A stretch of DNA of 64,000 nt from Xiheicaenibacterium sp046351325 (GTDB lineage Bacteria; Myxococcota_A; Polyangia; Polyangiales; Polyangiaceae), in contig JAXLYR010000017.1 in assembly GCA_046351325.1 (NCBI GenBank), forward strand, positions 111,684-175,683. The letters are read 5' to 3'. Of this stretch, positions 47,383-56,392 are shown in pieces (positions within the stretch are counted from its first letter, which is position 1; the number at the start of each line of letters is the position of its first letter). A model generated the notes under the pieces. That model saw nothing but the letters and a program-made list of their open reading frames with translations. It did not search any database and was not told the origin of the DNA. The translations under genes and the position numbers were made by a program.

Positions 47383-49623
47383 CTACTTCTTCTGCTCGGG
47401 CGGGGTGATCTCGAGATCCTGCAGCAGATCTTCCATGTCGACGCGGAGGTCGAGCCGCTTCGCCTCGAGGTCGGCCATCTGCGCGCCGTTCTTGTTCGCC
47501 TCGCTCGTGAACTCGTCGAGCTGCTTCGTCCACTTGTCGCGCTGAGCCTTCGCCTCGTTGTTCTTCTCGATCGAGCGCAGGTTGCGGCGCAGCTCGTCGC
47601 TGCGCTGATCGAGCACGTCACGGCGACGTCGCAGGCCCGAGATCTGCTCGTCGAGTCGGCCGATCTCTCGACGCTTGTCGACGATCGGCTGGAGCTTCTT
47701 CTTGGCCTCGGGGGTGAGGTCCGTCACGACGAGGAGCTTCTCGAGCAGGCCGAGCGCAGGCTGATCCCAGATGCTGATCGAGAAGCGCGCAGGCGTCTGC
47801 TCGACGACGTCGAGCGAGCCCTCACGCGAGCCCGCGGGGACGCTGACCTTCACGAGGTAGCCGTCGGCCAAATCTTCCGTGCCCTCGGGGCGCTGGCTGA
47901 GCGAGTAGTTCCACCCTGCTTTGTTGTGGCGGACGAGCACGTTGAAGCCCTGATCCATCGTCTGCGCCTTCACCGTGTACGAGGTCGTTCGACGCGCGAA
48001 CTGTTCGACCTCGAGCACGCCGCGCGACAGCTTGATGAGGCGCATGTCGTCGCTAGCGTCCTTGATTTGCGACGTCACCATGATGCCCGGCTCGACCGCG
48101 AACGGGACGGTCGCGCTCGTCTCAGAGCCGACGGTCTCGCTCAGGCCCTCGCCGACGAAGCTGCCGCCCGAGTAGATCGAGATCGGCCCCGGCTCGAGGA
48201 CGAACGGCGTGGAGTTCTTGAAGCGCACCACCCGATAGGGATTCACCTCGTAGCCGACGCCTGCGCCGCCGGGCCGATAGAGGAAGGTCTCCTCGCCCTC
48301 GACGTCCGCGTTCACGATCGCGACCATCGTGCTCTGTCCCTGCGGGACGGTGACGCGCTCCTCGAGGTCGAAGCGGGTCTGCCCCGAGGCGGTCGCCGCG
48401 CGCGCGCGCGCTTGCGTCGAGCGGCGCAGCGACTCGTAGTCGACCGCGGGCTTCTCCGGCTCGTTGTAGTCGCGCTCGTAGTCCTCGCGTAGCTCGGCCT
48501 CTTCTGCTGTCTTCGCGGGCGAGGAGCGACGCGCCAGCTCCTTCTTCTTCTTCTCGGCTGCGCCGGGGCCGCGACCCGCGCCCGTGGTCGGAGCCCATCC
48601 GTCGCGATCGTCATCGGGCGCTGGCTCTGCTGCGGGGGGAGGAGGCGGCGACTCGTCGTAGGTGGTCTCACCGACGTAAGCCTCGGCTTGGCGGCGCACG
48701 CCCGACTCGGTGAGATCCGCGCGATAGACCTCGCGCGGCGTGTGCAAATCATAGCGGAAGGCGATCGGCGCGCCGGACGTGAGCCCGAGCGAGACGTTGC
48801 CCCAGTCCTCTCCGCTCGTGTTGTCGACGACGGCCCAAGCCTGCAGCAGTGCTTTGCCTTTGCCGTCCTTCGGCAGGACGACGCGGTACGTGGGCTTCCA
48901 CATCGGGGCCGCGACGACGTAGCTCACGAGCAGATCGTGGGTGTTCGCGCCCGCGAGGCGAATCTCGACCTCGACCTGCTGGAACATGCCCTCACCGGCG
49001 CTCGCGTCGAGCGTGCGTTGGAACTGCATCCCGAGATCGCCGTCCTCGAGCTTGACCGACCGAACCTTCGAGAGGCGGACGACGCGCAGATCGCTGCCGT
49101 CGAGCAGCGTCACGCGGTGGTCGCGTGTCCCGCTCGTCGGGACCGGCGCGACGCCGGGGCGCGCGCTCGGCTCGGGCGGCGCGTCCCATAGCTCCTCGAC
49201 CATGACGATGCGGCCCGAGAAAGAACCGTCGGTCGTGCTCAGCGTGACGGAAGTGCCTCGCAGCGCGTCGAGCACCTCGGCGAGGTTGCCGCGCCCGGGC
49301 TGCAGCGTCGCCAGCGCAGCGTTCGCCCACGTCTGCGGATCGAGCGGCATCGAGACGCTCACCGCGCGCCCGCTGTCGCGCTCGACCACGGTCAGGCTCT
49401 TCAGGAGGTCGTTGACCTGATCTTTGCGAACACGGATCGACAGGATGTCGTCGTCCACCTGCCCGACCCGCTCGAAATAGCCGATCCCATTTCGATAGAG
49501 GACGACGCGGTCGAGCTTGAGCGCGCCCTCCGCCGTCGGGTACTTCGCGCGGCCGCTCGGCTCGCAGCCGAACACCAACAGGGCAGCCGCGGCGACCAGC
49601 GTCTTGAGGTTTGCTCGGATCAT
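47383..49623 (-). CDS. DUF4139 domain lipoprotein with coiled-coil tail
   Basis: 746 residues. The signal TLVAAAALLVFGC ends in a lipobox. The N-terminus DRVVLYRNGIGYFERVGQV is the DUF4140/4139 strand region of MuiA-like (mucoidy inhibitor A) proteins. Later, EVEIRLAGANTHDLLVSYVV and VRFKNSTPFVLEPGPIS match the DUF4139 beta-sandwich. A Pro-rich break (YDESPPPPPAAEPAPDD) and an RAAT/Arg-rich stretch divide the middle. The C-terminal 120 residues are a coiled coil (DEQISGLRRRRDVLDQR). The family function is unknown, probably envelope-associated. Confidence 0.87.
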   Translation of the reverse strand: MIRANLKTLVAAAALLVFGCEPSGRAKYPTAEGALKLDRVVLYRNGIGYFERVGQVDDDILSIRVRKDQVNDLLKSLTVVERDSGRAVSVSMPLDPQTWANAALATLQPGRGNLAEVLDALRGTSVTLSTTDGSFSGRIVMVEELWDAPPEPSARPGVAPVPTSGTRDHRVTLLDGSDLRVVRLSKVRSVKLEDGDLGMQFQRTLDASAGEGMFQQVEVEIRLAGANTHDLLVSYVVAAPMWKPTYRVVLPKDGKGKALLQAWAVVDNTSGEDWGNVSLGLTSGAPIAFRYDLHTPREVYRADLTESGVRRQAEAYVGETTYDESPPPPPAAEPAPDDDRDGWAPTTGAGRGPGAAEKKKKELARRSSPAKTAEEAELREDYERDYNEPEKPAVDYESLRRSTQARARAATASGQTRFDLEERVTVPQGQSTMVAIVNADVEGEETFLYRPGGAGVGYEVNPYRVVRFKNSTPFVLEPGPISIYSGGSFVGEGLSETVGSETSATVPFAVEPGIMVTSQIKDASDDMRLIKLSRGVLEVEQFARRTTSYTVKAQTMDQGFNVLVRHNKAGWNYSLSQRPEGTEDLADGYLVKVSVPAGSREGSLDVVEQTPARFSISIWDQPALGLLEKLLVVTDLTPEAKKKLQPIVDKRREIGRLDEQISGLRRRRDVLDQRSDELRRNLRSIEKNNEAKAQRDKWTKQLDEFTSEANKNGAQMADLEAKRLDLRVDMEDLLQDLEITPPEQKK

Positions 49624-49785
49624 CGATGTCTCTCCAAAGGTCGTGGTGCGAGGTCATGAGCTTGCGCCGCGCTCTCGCGCCCTGCGCCCGCCCGCGCCAA
49701 GTCTCGCACACCGACTTCGCGTTGAAGGCGCCCATGTCGAGCGACCGCTGTTGCGTTGCCGACGAGAGGGCGATACCGCGTGGTT

Positions 49786-51672
49786 ATGCAGAGGCCACCG
49801 TCCTCGCCGGTACGGAGCGTCGCGGCCAAACCTCCGTCGGTCGAGGATCTGCTCAGCGTCCTCGTCAGCGACGGCGTGCTCTCGCGCGAGCGAGCCGCCG
49901 AGATCGCGGTTAAGAAAGACGCTGTTCAAGCAAAGCTCGCGGCCGCGCGCCGCGCCGAATCTGGCTCGTCCGCCGCGACGCCCGTCATCGTGACCGCGGT
50001 GGACGTCATCCTCGCCTTCCAGGAGAGGGACCCCGACGAGCGCCCGCTGCGCGAGGACTACCTCACGGAGAAATGGTCGAACCTCGTTGGTTTGCCTTAC
50101 TTCAAGCTCGACCCGCTCAAGCTCGATCCGGCGTTCACGACGAAGATCGTGAGCAAGCCCTTCGCTCGGAAGAACGGATACCTCGCGATCGACGAGGTCG
50201 GGGGCGCCCTCCGCATCGCGACGTTCAACCCGTTCGACAAGTGGGCGCTCGACTCCGTTCAGCAGATGACGGGCAAGCGCATCGAGCTCGTCATCGCCTC
50301 GCGCTCCGACATCGAGCGCCTCATCACCGAGTTCTACGGCTTCCGTCAGTCGGTGCAGCGCGCGGAGAAGCAGATCTCCCAGGGCGTCGATCTCGGCAAC
50401 CTCGAGCAGCTCGTCCGCATGAAGACGGAGTCCGAGGTCGAGGCCTCGGACGAGCACATCGTCCACGCCGTGGACTACATGTTCAAATACGCGTTCGGCC
50501 AGCGCGCGAGCGACATCCACATCGAGCCGAAGCGCACCGAGAGCGTCGTTCGCTTCCGTATCGACGGCGCGCTCCACGCGGTCAGCCGCGTCCCGAAGGT
50601 CGTGCACAACGCCTTCGTCAATCGGCTGAAGATGCTGAGCCGCCTCGACATCGCGGAGAAGCGGCGGCCCCAAGACGGCCGCATCAAGACCGAGTTCGAC
50701 GGCAAGGCCATCGACATCCGCGTCTCGACGTTACCGGTCGCGTTCGGCGAGAAGCTCGTCTTGCGCATCTTCGATCCCGCGATGGTGGGCGACGACCTCG
50801 GCGCGCTCGGCTTCCTCGATCGGGACAAGCGCGTCTTCGAGGATCTCATCAAGCTCCCGCATGGGATCATCCTCGTCACCGGGCCGACGGGCTCGGGCAA
50901 GACGACGACGCTCTACACGGCCCTGCGCAAGCTCGCGACCGAGGACGTCAACATCACGACCATCGAGGATCCGATCGAGAACGTCTTCGAGGGGATCAAC
51001 CAGACCGCGATCAACCCAGCGATCAACCTCGGCTTCGCGGAGGTCCTGCGCACGATTCTGCGCCAGGATCCGGACATCATCATGGTCGGCGAGATCCGCG
51101 ATCTCGACACGGCGAAGTACGCGATCCAGGCGGCGCTCACCGGGCACCTCGTCTTCAGCACACTGCACACGAACGACGCAGCGAGCGCGATCACGCGCCT
51201 GCTCGATCTCGGCGTGCAGGAGTTTCTCCTCTCCTCGACGCTCGTGGGCGTGATGGCGCAGCGCCTGGTCAAGCTCGTCTGCACGAGCTGCGCAGTCGAG
51301 CGCACCCTCACCCTCGAAGAGGCGAGCTCGCTCGGGCTCTCCACCCAGAGCGGTGACATTCTTGTCAGAGCTGGCGCGGGCTGCGCGGACTGCCGCAAGA
51401 CGGGGCACAAGGGGCGCTCCTCGATCATCGAGCTCTTCCGCGTGACGCCGGGGATTCGCCAGCTCATTCACGACCGCGCCGAGGAGGCGAAGATCAAAGC
51501 CGAGGCTCGGCTCGACGGGATGCTCACGCTCCGCGAGGCCGCCGTCGCGCGGATGCTCCAGGGCGCGACCTCGTACGAGCAGGTCATCGAGGTGACGACG
51601 GACGACGGGGGCGCCATGGGGTTCGGCGCCGCGACACCGACGCCTCCGCGCGTCGCGCCAATGGGGGCTTGA
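49786..51672 (+). CDS. GspE/PilB-type secretion ATPase
   Basis: 628 residues from the ATG; a GTG two codons upstream and an earlier TTG are alternatives. An MshEN-like N-terminal domain begins with SVEDLLSVLVSDGVLSRE. The ATPase core has Walker A GPTGSGKTT, Asp box EDPIENVFEGINQ, Walker B DPDIIMVGEIRDLDT and His box HLVFSTLHTNDAAS. The C-terminal zinc site has two Cys pairs, CTSC and CADC. This is the motor of type II secretion or type IV pili. It stands alone, without gspF/G/D or pil genes, as is common for extra copies in myxobacteria. It is divergent from the DUF4139 gene. Confidence 0.94.
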   Translation: MQRPPSSPVRSVAAKPPSVEDLLSVLVSDGVLSRERAAEIAVKKDAVQAKLAAARRAESGSSAATPVIVTAVDVILAFQERDPDERPLREDYLTEKWSNLVGLPYFKLDPLKLDPAFTTKIVSKPFARKNGYLAIDEVGGALRIATFNPFDKWALDSVQQMTGKRIELVIASRSDIERLITEFYGFRQSVQRAEKQISQGVDLGNLEQLVRMKTESEVEASDEHIVHAVDYMFKYAFGQRASDIHIEPKRTESVVRFRIDGALHAVSRVPKVVHNAFVNRLKMLSRLDIAEKRRPQDGRIKTEFDGKAIDIRVSTLPVAFGEKLVLRIFDPAMVGDDLGALGFLDRDKRVFEDLIKLPHGIILVTGPTGSGKTTTLYTALRKLATEDVNITTIEDPIENVFEGINQTAINPAINLGFAEVLRTILRQDPDIIMVGEIRDLDTAKYAIQAALTGHLVFSTLHTNDAASAITRLLDLGVQEFLLSSTLVGVMAQRLVKLVCTSCAVERTLTLEEASSLGLSTQSGDILVRAGAGCADCRKTGHKGRSSIIELFRVTPGIRQLIHDRAEEAKIKAEARLDGMLTLREAAVARMLQGATSYEQVIEVTTDDGGAMGFGAATPTPPRVAPMGA

Positions 51673-51674
51673 GC

Positions 51675-52685
51675 ATGGCGAGCACGTACTCCCATCGCAT
51701 CGGGGGCGACGAGAACGGCTTGGGGCCGCGCCTCGGTCCGATGTTGACCACGGCTGTCCTGGCTCGCGCCGACGAGCGCGGTCACAAGTACGTCGAGCGC
51801 GGGCCTCGCGGAAAGCTCGCGGAGCGACTCGGTGACAGCAAGGCCCTCGTCGCGCACGGCGACATCGCGCTCGGTGAGGCCTGGGCGCGCGCGGTCGTCG
51901 CCCACACGACCGGCGTACAAGCGCGCTCCGTTCGCGAGCTCGTGCACGCGCTCTCCCTCGACGCAGAAGCGGAGCTCGTCCGGCCGTGTCCATCTCACGT
52001 CGAGGAGATGTGCTGGGCGCGCTCGCGCACCGAAGAGCTGGTCGCGGAGCAGTCGCTCGTCGACACGCTCTCGCGCGATCTCGACGCGCTCGCGCGGAGC
52101 GGCGTCGAGGTCCTGCGCGCCGAGAGCGCCATCGTCTGCACGCGCCGGCTCAACGACGCCGTCGAGCGCGGGCTCAACCGATTCCTCGTGGATTTGCACG
52201 CGATGGAGCGACTCACGCTCTCGCTCCGCGAGCGCGCTGGCGCCGAGGTCCTCGCGGTGCTCGGCAAGGTCGGCGGGCTCACGAAATACGAGCCCGCTTT
52301 CGGCCCGCTCTCCGGTCGACTCTGCACCGTGCTCGAGGAGAAGCGCGAGCGGAGCGCCTATCGCTTCCCCGGCGTGGGCGAGCTGCGGTTCGTCATGGAC
52401 GCTGACGCGAGCGATCTCCTCGTCGCGATGTCGTCGCTGATTGGCAAATATCTCCGCGAGGCGTTGATGGCGAACATCGTCGTCTATTGGCAGCGACACA
52501 AGGCCTCGCTCCCGACGGTGAGCGGCTATCATGATCCGATAACGGCGGAGTTCGTGTCGGCGACGCGGCTGCTGCGCAAGAAGCAGAAGGTCCCGGACGC
52601 TTGCTTCGAGCGGCGCAAGGTCGAGGCCATTCGCGCCGAGGCCGCGCGCGAATCGGCGGCGCGGAGCGTACGGGGGGCGGATTGA
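51675..52685 (+). CDS. Protein of unknown function coupled to the secretion ATPase
   Basis: 336 residues; the ATG lies 2 bases after the GspE-like stop, and a TTG overlapping that stop is possible, so translation is likely coupled. It is a soluble, helical, charge-rich protein with no signal or TM segment. Segments such as MCWARSRTEELVAEQS and RFLVDLHAMERLTLSL recur in amphipathic pattern, suggesting an all-helical fold. I recognise no family. Position suggests a partner or regulator of the ATPase. The last eight residues (ARSVRGAD) and the stop codon are supplied by a dispersed hairpin repeat. Confidence 0.75.
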   Translation: MASTYSHRIGGDENGLGPRLGPMLTTAVLARADERGHKYVERGPRGKLAERLGDSKALVAHGDIALGEAWARAVVAHTTGVQARSVRELVHALSLDAEAELVRPCPSHVEEMCWARSRTEELVAEQSLVDTLSRDLDALARSGVEVLRAESAIVCTRRLNDAVERGLNRFLVDLHAMERLTLSLRERAGAEVLAVLGKVGGLTKYEPAFGPLSGRLCTVLEEKRERSAYRFPGVGELRFVMDADASDLLVAMSSLIGKYLREALMANIVVYWQRHKASLPTVSGYHDPITAEFVSATRLLRKKQKVPDACFERRKVEAIRAEAARESAARSVRGAD

Positions 52686-52703
52686 GCCCCCCGGTGAATA
52701 GGC
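52659..52703. repeat. 45-bp dispersed hairpin repeat, copy 2
   Basis: Inverted repeat CGGGGGGC / GCCCCCCG around loop GGATTGA, 39 of 45 positions identical to the copy at 15885. It overlaps the end of the preceding gene and provides its stop codon (TGA within GGATTGAGCC). The outer base pair is C-G here and T-A in copy 1. Confidence 0.75.
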
Positions 52704-52747
52704 AATAGCTCTGGCGGCGCGCGGGCGCATCGTGCTGCAATGCCGAT

Positions 52748-53569
52748 ATGCCGCGTTGGACTTCCTGCCTTTGTCTTGGGATCTTCGGTTGTGCGCTGCT
52801 CGCTTGTGGGGACGACTCCTCGACCGACGGAGGTGGCGGCAGCGGCGCACAGGGCGGTAACAGCGCGGGCGGCAACGCCCAAGGCGGCAACTCCTCGAAT
52901 GGCGGTTCGGGCGGCGCTGCGACGGGCGGCTCAGGGCAGGGGGGCTCGGGGCAGGGCGGCTCGGGCGGTCAATCAGGCGTGCCCACCGCGGCCGATCTGC
53001 TCGCGCTCACGACCAACTGCGACCCAGTCTCGGGCAACCTCTATCAGACCGACGACGACGGGAGCGCGGCCACCATCCCAGTGTGCACGTTGAACGGCGG
53101 CTTCTTTTGGAAGGCCGATATGGACATCGACTGCGACGGGCAGCCGAGCGACGTGTGCAACCTCAATACGGACCCTGCGTTCCAAGCGCAGACCTCGGCG
53201 ACGGACTCGAACGGCGATTTCCTCGACGCGAAGACGCTGCCTTATGTCGTCATCCCGCTCCCGTCGAACCGCTTCGACTACGAGACCAGCAACGTGCTCC
53301 TCGGCGCGGTCGTCGCCGTGATTTACAACGGGCAAGTCACGTATGGCGTCTTCGGCGACGAGGGTCCCGACAACATCATCGGTGAGGCTTCTTATGCCAT
53401 GGCCTCGCTGCTCGGGATTGATCCGGACCCGTCGACGGGCGGCACAGACTCAGGCGTAACGTATATCGTATTTACGGGTGGTGGCGCCGTCGTCGACCCG
53501 ATTGAGGATCACGCGGCGGCCGTGACGCTCGGACAGACGCTCGCCGCCGGGCTCATCCAGAACAACTGA
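52748..53569 (+). CDS. GH75 (fungal-type) chitosanase, lipoprotein
   Basis: 273 residues. The signal LGIFGCALLAC ends in a lipobox, followed by about 60 residues of GGN/GGSG linker with a duplicated GQGGSGQGGSG. The catalytic domain matches family 75 chitosanases: FFWKADMDIDCDGQPSDVC at its start, LPYVVIPLPSNRFDY, then VTYGVFGDEGPDNIIGEASY. In the Fusarium enzyme the two catalytic acids lie in the GD-x-GP and GE segments, both present here. It would cleave chitosan, for example in zygomycete or other fungal walls. As a lipoprotein it should stay on the cell surface. Confidence 0.88.
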   Translation: MPRWTSCLCLGIFGCALLACGDDSSTDGGGGSGAQGGNSAGGNAQGGNSSNGGSGGAATGGSGQGGSGQGGSGGQSGVPTAADLLALTTNCDPVSGNLYQTDDDGSAATIPVCTLNGGFFWKADMDIDCDGQPSDVCNLNTDPAFQAQTSATDSNGDFLDAKTLPYVVIPLPSNRFDYETSNVLLGAVVAVIYNGQVTYGVFGDEGPDNIIGEASYAMASLLGIDPDPSTGGTDSGVTYIVFTGGGAVVDPIEDHAAAVTLGQTLAAGLIQNN

Positions 53570-53570
53570 G

Positions 53571-54077
53571 TCAGCGGCCGCCGACGCACGCTGCGCCGCA
53601 GTTCTTACAGCCGCAACAAGAGCTCGTCGCGCACTCGTCGCAGAACTCGAATTGCCCGCACTGTCCCATAGCGTCGCAAGGGTTCGCGCAGAACCCGCTC
53701 TGGAACAAGCAGACCCCACCGCCCGGGCACGGGTCGTCATCGTCGCAGCGTCCCTCGGTGGTGGGGACACAAGCGCCCCGACAATCGTCGCACGCGGGGC
53801 AGCTCGAGGTCGCGCAGCCCTCGCAGACGAGCCCCTCACCGCAGGACTCGCAGGCGTTCGCCGTGCAGGGCGCGCGGCACTCCCCCGTGCTGAACACGCA
53901 AATGAGGGGCGCGCACTCTTCGTGGGAAGTGCAGAATCCGCCCGTCGAGGTCGACGTGCTGCTCGAGGTACCGCTGCCCCCGGCGCCGCCGTCGCCCGAG
54001 TCCTGATAGACGACCTTCGCCCCGCAGCCGAGGAGGAATGCGAGCGTGAGCCCGAGTCGCGCGAACACCGTAGTCAT
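53571..54077 (-). CDS. Cys-rich lipoprotein, unknown function
   Basis: 168 residues. The signal LGLTLAFLLGC ends in a lipobox, then a short Gly/Ser/Thr linker. The rest contains about 28 cysteines in CxxC and CC pairs (CESCGEGLVCEGC, SSCPACDDCRGAC, SSCCGCKNCGAAC), so at least every sixth residue is Cys. CATSSC occurs twice, marking an internal duplication of about 80 residues. Such density suggests heavy disulfide bonding or metal binding at the surface. It converges tail-to-tail on the chitosanase, 1 base apart. Confidence 0.8.
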   Translation of the reverse strand: MTTVFARLGLTLAFLLGCGAKVVYQDSGDGGAGGSGTSSSTSTSTGGFCTSHEECAPLICVFSTGECRAPCTANACESCGEGLVCEGCATSSCPACDDCRGACVPTTEGRCDDDDPCPGGGVCLFQSGFCANPCDAMGQCGQFEFCDECATSSCCGCKNCGAACVGGR

Positions 54078-54103
54078 CGACCCTCGCCCACGAGGGTAAC
54101 ACC

Positions 54104-54664
54104 CTATTCCGGAGAGAAGGCGACGGGATACATCACGTGCGCGCTGCACTCCGAGCCCGGCGCGGGGAATTGCATTTTGCGGAAGACGTCGACGGCGCAC
54201 GCGAGGGCAGCTCGATCCGCGCCCAGAGCGTGCGCGCCGTCGGTCGGGCCCGAGGCGCAGGCGCGCGGGACCGAACCATTGCCGAGGATGGTGAAGGTGA
54301 ATCGGAGGCTGCCCTGAACTTGCGGGTCGCGCGACAGCGCGGCTTCATAACAGCGGCGCAGCGCCTCGGAGTGGTCGCGAACCACCGTTTGGACGAGCGC
54401 GGCGCCCGGATAACACGCGTCGCTCACCGAGGTGTTTCGAGCGGGCTCGGCCGTTGGTTCGGTGCCGGAGCAGACCTCGTCGCTCACCGGAGCAGGTTCG
54501 GGCGGCGAATTCGACCGGAGAGCGGGGCTGTCGGCGACCGTCGACGGGGTCTCGGTGAGGATGATGTTTGCCGTGCTCGCCTCGTGCTGGCCGGAGCTGC
54601 ACGCGAACGCGAGGGCGGAGAAGGATGCGGCTGCTGCGCTACGAAGGACCCAATCGGATATCAC
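54104..54664 (-). CDS. Lipoprotein with AgmX/PglI-type C-terminal half-domain
   Basis: 186 residues from a GTG giving the signal VLRSAAAASFSALAFAC. The C-terminal 90 residues follow the pattern of the AgmX/PglI domain: VVRDHSEALRRCYEAAL, then RDPQVQGSLRFTFTILGNG, VPRACASGP and a closing strand with HVMYPVAFSPE. The same features appear in the protein encoded at 43307-44857, so it is a truncated paralog without TM or cytoplasmic parts. The four later cysteines could be disulfide-linked. It sits 27 bases from the Cys-rich lipoprotein start, reading toward it. Confidence 0.78.
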   Translation of the reverse strand: MISDWVLRSAAAASFSALAFACSSGQHEASTANIILTETPSTVADSPALRSNSPPEPAPVSDEVCSGTEPTAEPARNTSVSDACYPGAALVQTVVRDHSEALRRCYEAALSRDPQVQGSLRFTFTILGNGSVPRACASGPTDGAHALGADRAALACAVDVFRKMQFPAPGSECSAHVMYPVAFSPE

Positions 54665-54707
54665 TCTAGGGCCTGACAAAGCGCGTGGGCCGAAGTTCCG
54701 CGCGCGC

Positions 54708-55550
54708 TCAATAGTAGGTAGGAGCCTCGTCTCCACGCCCCTCGAGCGAGGCGAGGATTCGGTCGTAGACAACAGGATCCCAGAACCCATCGAAGTGCCC
54801 GACATAGTAATCGCAGAAGAGCACGTTGGTCGCGCCGTCCACGACCGACGTTTCATAGGGGAACATCAGCTCGTCGTTGCACGAGTAGATGCTCGTCATA
54901 TGCAGGTTCGTAGGGAACGGGGCGGCGTTCAGCTCCTCGAGGAAGGCGCTGCCCGGGGTGATGTCCTCGAGCGACGCGTAGCCCGTCGCCCAATCACCGA
55001 CAGGCGACAGCCAGGTCCCGTGATGCGCTGACACGAAGGTCACGAGTTGATCGACGCGCTCGGACCCACCGAGCACCTGCATGAGATACCGAGTCGCGAC
55101 TCCCCCGTTGCACTCGGCCACGATATGCAGTTTGCGCGCGCCCGCGGCGGCGAGGACCTCGTCGATCTCTCGGGAGATGCGCTGCGCCCCGATCGCCAAG
55201 CTCTCGGTGAAGAGATCGGGCGGCTCGAAGACGACAGGCTCGAAGCCGTCCTCCCTCAATCGGGCCGCCATGTCGTCGAAATAGGCGCCAACGATCGTGG
55301 TCCCGGGGATGAGCAGCACGATCGTGGTCGGCGTGGGCTCCGCGATCACCTCACCGCCCCCAGCCCCGCCGTCGGTCGGGTCGAACGAGGGCGCGCCACC
55401 CGCACTGGGAACACTGGCGTCGCCGCCTCCGATCCCGCCAGCGCCGACCTCGTCGGTTTCGCCGGAGTCGACCGGCGAGCGAGAAGGCTCGCAACCCCAA
55501 ACCCCAATTGCCCCGAGGACAATAGTCCCCCACAGCCGTCGACCGAACAT
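54708..55550 (-). CDS. Secreted alpha/beta hydrolase with Cys at the nucleophile elbow
   Basis: 280 residues. The signal TIVLGAIGVWGC ends in a lipobox, followed by a Gly/Asp linker. The hydrolase fold is clear: TTIVLLIPGTTIVGAYFDDM (oxyanion strand), then ARKLHIVAECNGGVATRYLM, where the usual lipase elbow GHSMGG reads AECNGG. The catalytic Ser is thus replaced by Cys. Later, FVSAHHGT and VGHFDGFWDPVVY follow as in class-I lipases, the second with the probable catalytic His. Cys nucleophiles occur in dienelactone hydrolase, so activity is possible but the substrate is open. It reads in the same direction as the FadR-type gene 47 bases upstream. Confidence 0.85.
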   Translation of the reverse strand: MFGRRLWGTIVLGAIGVWGCEPSRSPVDSGETDEVGAGGIGGGDASVPSAGGAPSFDPTDGGAGGGEVIAEPTPTTIVLLIPGTTIVGAYFDDMAARLREDGFEPVVFEPPDLFTESLAIGAQRISREIDEVLAAAGARKLHIVAECNGGVATRYLMQVLGGSERVDQLVTFVSAHHGTWLSPVGDWATGYASLEDITPGSAFLEELNAAPFPTNLHMTSIYSCNDELMFPYETSVVDGATNVLFCDYYVGHFDGFWDPVVYDRILASLEGRGDEAPTYY

Positions 55551-55597
55551 CGCGACCCCTGTTCTCTTGTTGACTGTTAAAGAAATGTGCGAGGCGT

Positions 55598-56383
55598 TCA
55601 GCGCTCGTCGTCGTGCGGCTTGTGCACCGCCGTGAGGCGCGGCGCGCCCTCCCCCGCGGTGCGAGCCCAGGCGCGCACGAGCGCCGTGCCCCCCTCGAGA
55701 TAGGCCGATAGGCTCTTCCGCAGGGTGGTGGCGCGCCGACTGCGCAGCGCCTTCACGATGGCCTCGTGCGCGGCGACGATCGCGCCGTCGTCTTTGTTCT
55801 TCTCGAAGATGATCGCGCCGAGCTGCATGTGGACGGCGCGAACGGACCGCATCAAGAGCCCGTAAAAGAGGTTCTGGCTGGCCCGCGCGAGGACCACGTT
55901 GATCCGATAATCCAGCTCGGCGAGCTCGGTCGTGCGCGGATGTGGACTCGAGACGAGGGCTTGCTCGGCCTCGACGATGCTCGCGAGCTCCGTGAGATCC
56001 GCCTCTGTCGCGCGCTCGATGAGCGCCTCGACGAATCCGCTGACGACGACCGCGCGAAACTCCATCAGGCTGAGGCACTCTGCGGGGGTGAGGCGCCGAC
56101 CCGCGCCGAGCAGCTCCGAGAGGAGGCCGAGGGTCGGGATCTCGGCCGTATCGACGACATAGGTCCCGCTGCCGTGGCGCGTCTGGGTGAAGCCCGCGGC
56201 CTCGAGCTGGGAGAGAGCCTCACGGACGGTGAGGCGCGTGACACCGAGATCGCGCGCGAGCTCCGCCTCGGACGGGAGGCGACTGCCACCGCGGTAGACC
56301 CCCGTCGCGATGAGGCGCTTGAGCTCGGCGGCCGCCTGGTCGGACAGGCGACTCTTGCGAACGCGCTGGAGGGAATTGTTCAA
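55598..56383 (-). CDS. FadR-type GntR-family transcriptional regulator
   Basis: 261 residues from TTG, the only reasonable start in frame. The N-terminal winged helix-turn-helix is RLPSEAELARDLGVTRLTVR, followed by the wing GFTQTRHGSGTYVV. The C-terminal FCD ligand domain is helical (ECLSLMEFRAVVVSGFVEAL, ELDYRINVVLARASQNLFY, HEAIVKALRSRRATTLRKSL), with His/Asp positions suited to metal and carboxylate ligands. Its predicted -10 lies so close to the TTG that the mRNA would be leaderless or nearly so. A perfect palindrome between -35 and -10 implies autorepression. The effector is unknown. Confidence 0.9.
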   Translation of the reverse strand: MNNSLQRVRKSRLSDQAAAELKRLIATGVYRGGSRLPSEAELARDLGVTRLTVREALSQLEAAGFTQTRHGSGTYVVDTAEIPTLGLLSELLGAGRRLTPAECLSLMEFRAVVVSGFVEALIERATEADLTELASIVEAEQALVSSPHPRTTELAELDYRINVVLARASQNLFYGLLMRSVRAVHMQLGAIIFEKNKDDGAIVAAHEAIVKALRSRRATTLRKSLSAYLEGGTALVRAWARTAGEGAPRLTAVHKPHDDER

Positions 56384-56392
56384 GGTGCGCGC

